41,484 nt of DNA, from assembly GCA_002280725.1 (NCBI GenBank), contig NCEM01000025.1, positions 1 through 41,484 on the forward strand, in the 5' to 3' direction. How positions within the stretch are numbered: the first letter of the stretch is position 1; every line of letters begins with the position of its first letter. A program made the position numbers and the translations under genes. The notes beneath the pieces were generated by a model, which did not search any database, had not been told where the DNA came from, and saw only the letters and a program-made list of their open reading frames with translations. Positions 35,714 to 41,484 of the stretch are shown piece after piece. Source of the stretch: Alphaproteobacteria bacterium 32-64-14 (GTDB taxonomy: Bacteria > Pseudomonadota > Alphaproteobacteria > Caulobacterales > Hyphomonadaceae).

Positions 35714-36475
35714 TCACCCCATGCTCTGCGCGTCATCCACCAGCACATCCGTGCCCGTCACGTACTTTGCGGCGTCCGAACAGAGGAACAGCAACGCCTC
35801 GTCCAGCGAGGTCTCGTCCATGATCCGGCGGCGCGGCGACTTGCCAATCGCCTTGGCGCCGCCCTCGCCGTTGAGCCATTCCTCGGTCAGTTCCGTCGCC
35901 ACATAGCCGGGCGACAGCGCATTCACATTGATCCCATACCGCGCCCATTCCCGCGCCAGCGAGCGCGTGAGGTGCGCGCACGCCGCCTTGGACGTGTTGT
36001 ACGCCGTCACATTCAGGATCACGATACGCCCCGCCATCGAGGCGATGTTGACGATCCGCCCATTGTGGGAATTCTCGGGGCCGGCCTTGATCAGCCGCCG
36101 CGCCGCTTCGCGCGCCACACACCACACCGACGTCACGTTGAGATCCATGATCTTGCGGAACTCGGCGATGTCCTGCGTCACGGCGTTGTTGGCGTGCGTC
36201 ATGCCGGCATTGTTGATCACCGTATCGACCAGTCCGAACTTCGTCTCGGCTGCGTCGTACATGGCGACAACTTGCGCTTCGTCCGTCACATCGCACTGCA
36301 CGGCGAGGCAGTTGGAGGCGCCGATCTCCTCCACCAGATCATCAAGCCGGTCCTTGCGCCGCGCCGCGACGATCACCTTGGCGCCCTCGGCCGCCAGCAC
36401 CTGCGCAAACCGCTTGCCCAGCCCGCTCGATGCGCCCGTCACAAGCGCCACACGTCCAGCAACACGTCCCGCCAC
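35714..36475 (-). CDS. SDR family NAD(P)-dependent oxidoreductase
   Basis: This is a short-chain dehydrogenase of 253 residues, the classical length. The cofactor motif is TGASSGLG (13-20), NNAG sits at 88-91, and the catalytic residues are S146, Y159 and K163 (AYNTSK). After the first strand, AARRKDRL has two arginines, which favours NADP(H) over NAD(H). The C-terminus ends in GTDVLVDDAQSMG, typical of the classical family. The substrate is unknown. The start is GTG 36473-36475 with AGGGAG 8 bases before it. It is followed 3 bases later by the small lipoprotein gene, with which it may be co-transcribed. Confidence 0.9.
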   Translation of the reverse strand: MAGRVAGRVALVTGASSGLGKRFAQVLAAEGAKVIVAARRKDRLDDLVEEIGASNCLAVQCDVTDEAQVVAMYDAAETKFGLVDTVINNAGMTHANNAVTQDIAEFRKIMDLNVTSVWCVAREAARRLIKAGPENSHNGRIVNIASMAGRIVILNVTAYNTSKAACAHLTRSLAREWARYGINVNALSPGYVATELTEEWLNGEGGAKAIGKSPRRRIMDETSLDEALLFLCSDAAKYVTGTDVLVDDAQSMG

Positions 36476-36562
36476 GGCTCACTCCCTGCGATACCAAGTT
36501 GCAACGCGCGTAGCGTCCGGCGCCGCCCGCCGTCAACCACCGACAAGCGTTGAACCTCGATA

Positions 36563-37237
36563 CTACGATGGGTCAGCCGGCACGACAGCCGCAACCGGCG
36601 GCGCCTGAGCCGGACCTGTCGGCAGCGCAGGAAAATTGCGCGACACGCTCAGCGAATGTTCCACGAGTTCGCGCTGCTGCAAGGCATGGTCGGCGTGCGC
36701 GCCATAAAGCCCCGCGAGCAACAGTCCGCCCAGCACGGCCACGCCACCAACACGCAGCGTCCGCGCAACAAGCACCTTGCGCGAGCGCGTCCCCGGCGCG
36801 CGATAGTTCCGCACAAAGGCCAGCGCCACGAACGGAACAGACGCCAGCCCGAACAGCGCAAGATTGCCGGTCGCTTCCTTGATCGCGACCACGCGGTAAA
36901 ACTGCAGCCGTTCCTGCACGGACGCGATGACCATGAATTCCTGCACATCCGCGCCACAGCCCGCGCCGTTGTCAAAGCACATGGCCGGGTCGGCCCAGAT
37001 GCCAAGCCATCCGCCGATGCTCTGCCCGGCCAGCACCACCAACCACAGCAGCCCACCCAGCAGCGCCACTGTCAGCCCGTTCGCATGCGTCTTGGCCTCG
37101 GCCAGCAGGTAGTCCCGCTTCCGGAACGCCATCGCCACCGACAGGAAAAGCACGAGCCCCGGCACGATCTTGCCGACAAAATCGCGCAGCAGGATCTGGT
37201 TATAGATCCCCTCGATCAGGTAGCCCACGCTGTCCAT
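36563..37237 (-). CDS. Unknown membrane protein with about four helices
   Basis: I do not recognise this 224-residue protein. After a short N-terminal stretch (MDSVGYLIEGIYNQILLRDFVGKIVPGLVLFLSV, with the first helix about 20-40) come helices at about 55-75, 125-145 and 155-178. A Pro/Ala-rich cytoplasmic or periplasmic tail ends the protein. The loop between helices 2 and 3 has two cysteines (AMCFDNGAGCGADV). The start chosen is ATG 37235-37237, preceded by GGGGACGG; a GTG at 37273 would add 12 residues. It sits alone between mfd and the dehydrogenase gene on the same strand, and no partner is evident. Confidence 0.65.
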   Translation of the reverse strand: MDSVGYLIEGIYNQILLRDFVGKIVPGLVLFLSVAMAFRKRDYLLAEAKTHANGLTVALLGGLLWLVVLAGQSIGGWLGIWADPAMCFDNGAGCGADVQEFMVIASVQERLQFYRVVAIKEATGNLALFGLASVPFVALAFVRNYRAPGTRSRKVLVARTLRVGGVAVLGGLLLAGLYGAHADHALQQRELVEHSLSVSRNFPALPTGPAQAPPVAAVVPADPS

Positions 37238-37397
37238 GTCGCCCGTCCCCAACGTGATCGCACATCTTTGCACCTAGCATTTATCGCGAGGCAGACAATC
37301 CGCACAGGTCGGCCGTACACGAATTATCGGCGTCAACGCCAAGGATATGGCGCCCCAACCGTCAGCACACGTATCAGGCGAGTACGCGCCGCCTGCG

Positions 37398-40300
37398 CTA
37401 GAGCAACCCGCTCATGTCGCGCAGCAGGCTCTTCACGCCCGCCAGTCTTGCCGGCGCATCCACCCACGCCCCGCTCAGCACCAGCTTCATGTCAGGCCGC
37501 AGCTTCAGCCGGTTCGGCTGCTTCTGCACATAGGCGATCAGCTTCGCCCCATCGAGCGGAGCATTGTCGCGGAATGCCAACAGCGCCCCCTTAGGCCCCG
37601 CCGACACCTTCGCTACGCCCAGCTTCTTGCACAGGATCTTCACCGCCGTGATCTCCAGCAACTGCTTGGTCTCATCCGGCAGCGGCCCAAACCGGTCGAT
37701 CAGCTCAGCCGCAAACGCCTCGCGCTCATTGTCCGTCTGCAGGTCCGCAAGCCGCCGGTACAGCGACAGGCGCGTGGAGAGATCCTCGACATAGCCTTCC
37801 GGGATCAGCACAGCTGCGCCAATATCGATCTGCGGCGACCACTCATCCGCCACCTCATGCGCATCGAGCCTCTCGCCCGACCGCAGCGCCTTCACCGCAT
37901 CCTCCAGCATCTGCTGGTAAAGCTCGACGCCCACCTCGCGCACATGGCCAGACTGTTCCTCACCCAGCAGGTTGCCACCCCCGCGCATATCAAGATCGTG
38001 GCTCGCCAGCATGAAGCCCGCCCCCAGGCTGTCGAGCGATTGCAGAACCTTCAGCCGCTTGTCCGCTCCGTCCGTCAGCTTTTCGTCATCCGGCGTCGTC
38101 AGATACGCATACGCCCGCAGCTTCGCCCGCCCCACACGGCCGCGCAGCTGATACAGCTGCGCCAGTCCAAACATATCGGCGCGATGGACGACCAGCGTGT
38201 TTGCCCGCGGAATATCGATGCCGGATTCAACGATGGTGGTGGACAACAGCACATCGGCCTTGCCCTCATAGAACGCCACCATCCTGTCTTCGAGGTCCGT
38301 CGCCGCCATCTGCCCGTGCGCCGTCAGGAACGACACCTCCGGCACCTGCTCGCGCAGATACCGCTCCAGGAACGGCAGGTCCGCCACGCGCGGCGCCACG
38401 AAATAGCTCTGTCCGCCCCGGAACCGCTCGCGCAGCAGCGCCTCGCGGATCGTCACCGGATCGAACTCCACCACATATGTCCGCACCGCCAGACGATCCA
38501 CCGGCGGCGTCGCGATGATCGACAGGTCGCGAATGCCCGTCAGCGCCATCTGCAGCGTCCGCGGAATGGGCGTCGCCGACAGCGTCAGCACATGCACGTC
38601 CGCCTTGAGATCCTTCAGGCGCTCCTTGTGCTTCACGCCAAAGCGCTGCTCCTCGTCGATGACAATCATGCCGAGCCGCTTGAAGTCGATCCCCTTGCCC
38701 AGCAGCGCGTGTGTTCCGATCACCACATCGCACTCGCCCGTATTGATCGCGTCCTTGGCCGCGCTCGCTTCCTTGGCGGTCACAAAGCGCGACAGGTGCC
38801 TCACCTTGATCGGCCAGCCGGCAAAGCGCTCCGAGAATGTCTGGAAATGCTGCCGCGCCAGCAAGGTCGTCGGCGCAATTACCGCCACCTGCATCCCGCT
38901 CATCGCGACCAGGAACGCCGCACGCAGCGCGACTTCCGTCTTGCCGAATCCCACATCGCCGCAGATCAGCCTGTCCATCGGCTTGCCCGATGTCAGGTCC
39001 CTGATCACGTCCTCGATGGCCGAAAGCTGATCGTCCGTCTCGTCATACGGGAAGCGCGCCGCAAATTCGCGGAACACGCCGTCCGCGGAATCCGTCTTCC
39101 ACGCCGTCTTCAGTTCGCGCTCTGCGGCGAGCCGGATCAGCTCGTCCGCCATGTCCATGATCTTCTTCTTGGCGCGCGCCTTCCGCCCCTGCCACGAAGC
39201 GCCGCCAAGCCTGTCGAGCGCGCCCTCGCCACTCTCGGCGCCATAGCGCGAGATCAGCTCCACGTTCTCGACCGGCAGCAGGATCTTGTCCCCGCCCGCA
39301 TAGATCAGCTCGAGGCAATCATGCGGCGCCATGTTGACGGTAACGGTCTTCAGCCCGTCATACCGCCCGACGCCATGCTCCACGTGCACGATCAGATCGC
39401 CCGCCGACAGCGCCGCCGCTTCCGCAATCACAGCCGCCGACGACTTCCGCTTGCGCGGCCGCGCCAGCTTGTCGCCCAGCATGTCCTGCTCGGAGATGAT
39501 GACGAGATCGTCGTCCTCGAACCCCGCCTCGACCGCGATCTCCGCAACCGCGACCTGCCCCTTGTTCACCTCCGGCCACGATCCGACGGACTTCGCATTC
39601 GGAATACCGTGATCATCGAGAATGCCAACAAGCCTGCTGGCCGACCCCGGTGTCCACGCCGCCACGATCACCTTCTTGTTCGCCGCCTGCCGCTCGCGGA
39701 TGTGCCGGACCACCGCATCGAACAGGTTGGCATCCGGGTCTGCCCGCTCAAGCACGAAGCTGCGCCCCGGCTTCGCCCTCCCGATCAGCGCATCCACTTT
39801 CTCAGGCGCATTCTGCGACGTGAACGTCGCCGTCGCGCGCGCGCCCAGCGCCTCGCCCAGCGCCGCTGGTGTCAGATACAATCTGTCCGGCAGCAACACA
39901 TGCTGGATCGTCCCGCTCGCCGCCGCAGCCTGCTTGCGCGCCTCGTAATAGTCCGCCGCCTGCGCCAGCCGTTCGCTCGTCGCCTCGGCCGCCGCTGTGT
40001 CGATCCCGATCAGCGCGTCCGCGCCCACATAGTCAAACAGCGTCTCAAGCTTCTCATAGAACAGAGGCAACCACTGCTCGACGCCCTGCCGGCGAATACG
40101 CTCGCGCGCCGCCTCATAGGTCGGGTCGCCACCGGGCGAGCCAAACTCCATCAAAAACTTCTTCCGAAGCAGGCTCAGCGCATCGTCGGAGAAATCGATC
40201 TCGCTCACCGGCGCAAGCACGATCTCTTTCAGGTTAAGCGTGGATCGCTGCGTCTCCGGATCGAAATACTTCGCGGCCTCCAGCTCATCTCCAAAGAAGT

Positions 40301-40868
40301 CGAGCCGCACCGGCTCGGGCAGGCCCGCCGGAAAGATGTCCACGATCCCGCCCCGGATCGAATACTCCCCCGGCTCACGCACGGTTGAAGCGCGGCTATA
40401 GCCATTGATGTCGAGATACCGGCGCACCTTGTCGGGCCCCACCGTCTGCCCGACCTGCGCCACGAACGCCGCCACGCCCATGTGAGACCGGGGCGGCACA
40501 CGCTGCACGATCGACGACGCCGTCGTCACCACCAGCATCGGCCCGGATTTGGCCGCCAAACTTCTTGAAGAATGGCTCGCCAGCCGCGCCAGCGCCGCAC
40601 AGCGCGCCGCGGCAATCGCCGGGCTCGGGCTCACGCGATCGTACGGCAGACAATCCCACGCCGGCAGGTTCACTACATCCAGCAACGGCGCAAAGAATCG
40701 CGCCGCCGCCCCCGCCATCAGCGCATGCCTGTCATCCCGCGCGATGTAGAGCGAAATCCCGCCCCGCTTCTGTGCCGCCTCCGCAATGAGGCGCACGTCC
40801 GCGATGAACGGCGTCTCATAGACCCGAACCGGTTGTTTCTGGCCCGCGAGGGTGTCCCAGACGCGCAT
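37398..40868 (-). CDS. mfd: Transcription-repair coupling factor
   Basis: Mfd removes stalled RNA polymerase and recruits the UvrABC repair machinery. The 1156 residues have an N-terminal UvrB-like module (NLPAWDCLPYDRVSP, about 68-82), the RNA-polymerase-interaction region (ELIYAGGDKILLPVENVELI, about 510-530) and a RecG-like helicase. In the helicase are Walker A GDVGFGKTEVALRAAF (about 635-650), the DEEQ box in VIDEEQRFGV (about 735), and STTIVESGIDIPRAN with QLRGRVGR (about 900-930). A C-terminal domain of about 150 residues ends the protein. The length and all helicase motifs are normal. It begins 103 bases after sdhE. Confidence 0.98.
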   Translation of the reverse strand: MRVWDTLAGQKQPVRVYETPFIADVRLIAEAAQKRGGISLYIARDDRHALMAGAAARFFAPLLDVVNLPAWDCLPYDRVSPSPAIAAARCAALARLASHSSRSLAAKSGPMLVVTTASSIVQRVPPRSHMGVAAFVAQVGQTVGPDKVRRYLDINGYSRASTVREPGEYSIRGGIVDIFPAGLPEPVRLDFFGDELEAAKYFDPETQRSTLNLKEIVLAPVSEIDFSDDALSLLRKKFLMEFGSPGGDPTYEAARERIRRQGVEQWLPLFYEKLETLFDYVGADALIGIDTAAAEATSERLAQAADYYEARKQAAAASGTIQHVLLPDRLYLTPAALGEALGARATATFTSQNAPEKVDALIGRAKPGRSFVLERADPDANLFDAVVRHIRERQAANKKVIVAAWTPGSASRLVGILDDHGIPNAKSVGSWPEVNKGQVAVAEIAVEAGFEDDDLVIISEQDMLGDKLARPRKRKSSAAVIAEAAALSAGDLIVHVEHGVGRYDGLKTVTVNMAPHDCLELIYAGGDKILLPVENVELISRYGAESGEGALDRLGGASWQGRKARAKKKIMDMADELIRLAAERELKTAWKTDSADGVFREFAARFPYDETDDQLSAIEDVIRDLTSGKPMDRLICGDVGFGKTEVALRAAFLVAMSGMQVAVIAPTTLLARQHFQTFSERFAGWPIKVRHLSRFVTAKEASAAKDAINTGECDVVIGTHALLGKGIDFKRLGMIVIDEEQRFGVKHKERLKDLKADVHVLTLSATPIPRTLQMALTGIRDLSIIATPPVDRLAVRTYVVEFDPVTIREALLRERFRGGQSYFVAPRVADLPFLERYLREQVPEVSFLTAHGQMAATDLEDRMVAFYEGKADVLLSTTIVESGIDIPRANTLVVHRADMFGLAQLYQLRGRVGRAKLRAYAYLTTPDDEKLTDGADKRLKVLQSLDSLGAGFMLASHDLDMRGGGNLLGEEQSGHVREVGVELYQQMLEDAVKALRSGERLDAHEVADEWSPQIDIGAAVLIPEGYVEDLSTRLSLYRRLADLQTDNEREAFAAELIDRFGPLPDETKQLLEITAVKILCKKLGVAKVSAGPKGALLAFRDNAPLDGAKLIAYVQKQPNRLKLRPDMKLVLSGAWVDAPARLAGVKSLLRDMSGLL

Positions 40869-40971
40869 AAGTCACTCGCAACAAATAGCTCTACCGCCCG
40901 GACGCCTCATCGAGCGCCAGGTTGCCAAGTCCGATCCCATGGTCTGGCCGCGCCAGTTGCGCGGCGCCTAC

Positions 40972-41238
40972 CTATCTGGGTGCGGCATATCGGAAGGACA
41001 GGAGCAGGTCGAGAACTTCCGAGCGTTGTTCTGCCGCAGGCTCGCCCCGCCCCATGATCCAGTCGAAAACGAACTGATCGGGAATATCCAGCACCGTCTC
41101 GAACTGATCGAGCTGGCGCGCGTCAAAACCCGCCAGATGCGCATCCGTGAATTGCTGCATGTAGAGGTCCAGCTCCCGGAACCCCCGCCTGTCCGACCGG
41201 AACTTCAACTTCCGCCTGCGCGTCTCGATATCGCTCAT
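40972..41238 (-). CDS. sdhE: Succinate dehydrogenase flavinylation/assembly factor SdhE (DUF339)
   Basis: This small cytoplasmic protein helps attach FAD covalently to succinate dehydrogenase and fumarate reductase. The 88 residues contain the family RGxxE motif as R18-G19-F20-R21-E22, followed by LDLYMQQF, and a C-terminal QFETVLDIPDQFVFDWIMGRGEP segment typical of the five-helix fold. Flanking mfd is usual in alphaproteobacteria. The start is ATG 41236-41238. Confidence 0.95.
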   Translation of the reverse strand: MSDIETRRRKLKFRSDRRGFRELDLYMQQFTDAHLAGFDARQLDQFETVLDIPDQFVFDWIMGRGEPAAEQRSEVLDLLLSFRYAAPR

Positions 41239-41311
41239 GGCGCGTGTCTAGCGCCAGCCCGCTGTCGGAAACAGAAAAATCTTCACGCACGATCTCAAGG
41301 CGCTCACCTCC

Positions 41312-41337
41312 GGATTTGTGTGAAACACAAAAAATCC
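41312..41337. repeat. Imperfect inverted repeat in the sdhE divergent region
   Basis: GGATTTGTGT and ACACAAAAAATCC can pair around GAA with a small bulge. The element lies between sdhE (minus) and a possible rightward gene. It may be an operator or a weak hairpin. The evidence is the pairing alone. Confidence 0.3.
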
Positions 41338-41386
41338 GCCCCACCCGTTTTCCCCGGGTCTCCCCACCCGGCGTATTCTCCGCCCC

Positions 41387-41484
41387 ATGACACCGGCACG
41401 AACATGCGCAAACGGAGTGCGGACCCCATCGCCGCTTCAGCTCTTGCTGATCGCGATGCTGCGCCTGTTCGCTGAGCGGGTGTC
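41387..41484 (+). CDS. Possible N-terminal fragment of a rightward gene
   Basis: A frame opens at ATG 41387-41389 and stays open to the window end, giving 32 residues: TPARTCANGVRTPSPLQLLL and then IAMLRLFAERV. The hydrophobic PLQLLLIAMLRLF could be a membrane or signal segment. No clear ribosome site precedes it. In related genomes a recG gene often sits near sdhE and mfd, but these residues do not look like the RecG N-terminus. No function is assigned. Confidence 0.35.
   Translation, partial: MTPARTCANGVRTPSPLQLLLIAMLRLFAERV

Noticed and set aside
37347..40388. A 1013-codon open frame on the plus strand
   Set aside because: It lies entirely antisense to mfd, which has full helicase motifs. 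The antisense translation is rich in Arg, His and Leu, as expected of high-GC shadow frames, and shows no family motif.
41387..41484. Start of recG
   Set aside because: The 32 residues visible do not resemble the RecG N-terminal wedge region.

Overview
The window reads as a stretch of a high-GC alphaproteobacterial chromosome, most like Caulobacterales/Hyphomonadaceae. This is inferred from the gene order nuoA-N, birA, coaX, rnj, mce, DUF1467, proS, lolC, lolD, dnaE, from the short (442-residue) ProS, from RNase J, and from the sdhE-mfd pair. No prophage, insertion sequence, CRISPR array, rRNA or plasmid function was seen.

Positions 1-26238 are a nearly gap-free run of genes on the minus strand, transcribed from nuoA (26238) down to dnaE (cut by the window start). 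All 14 subunits of the proton-pumping NADH:quinone oxidoreductase (complex I) are present in the order A, B, C, D, E, F, G, H, I, J, K, L, M, N. Three small unrecognised genes are interleaved: one between nuoD and nuoE and two between nuoE and nuoF. The run continues with biotin protein ligase, a type III pantothenate kinase with an apparent internal deletion, RNase J, methylmalonyl-CoA epimerase, a DUF1467 membrane protein, prolyl-tRNA synthetase, the LolCD lipoprotein exporter and DNA polymerase III alpha. Many junctions are 1- or 4-base overlaps, so translational coupling is likely.

Positions 26239-33700 are a looser minus-strand region: a Sel1-like/prolyl 4-hydroxylase-like oxygenase directly downstream of tRNA-Asp(GTC), an orphan GspN-like protein, a membrane-anchored protein of unknown function, a DUF6702 protein coupled to an exported M1-family metallopeptidase, and an alpha-methylacyl-CoA racemase-type CaiB protein. 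Positions 33700-37270 hold an exported beta-propeller-like protein, a divergent DUF2200 gene broken by an in-frame TAA, a small lipoprotein, an SDR dehydrogenase and a membrane protein. Positions 37398-41238 hold mfd and sdhE. The last 98 bases may begin a rightward gene.

I did not find a clearly new multi-gene system. The most unusual points are (1) a CoaX lacking the segment that normally carries the conserved GADR motif with a catalytic aspartate, (2) a NuoH with a C-terminal tail holding two EF-hand calcium-binding loops, (3) the small genes embedded in the nuo operon, and (4) the DUF2200 gene interrupted by one nonsense codon. All functional statements rest on reading the translated sequence and on family knowledge; no database search was run.
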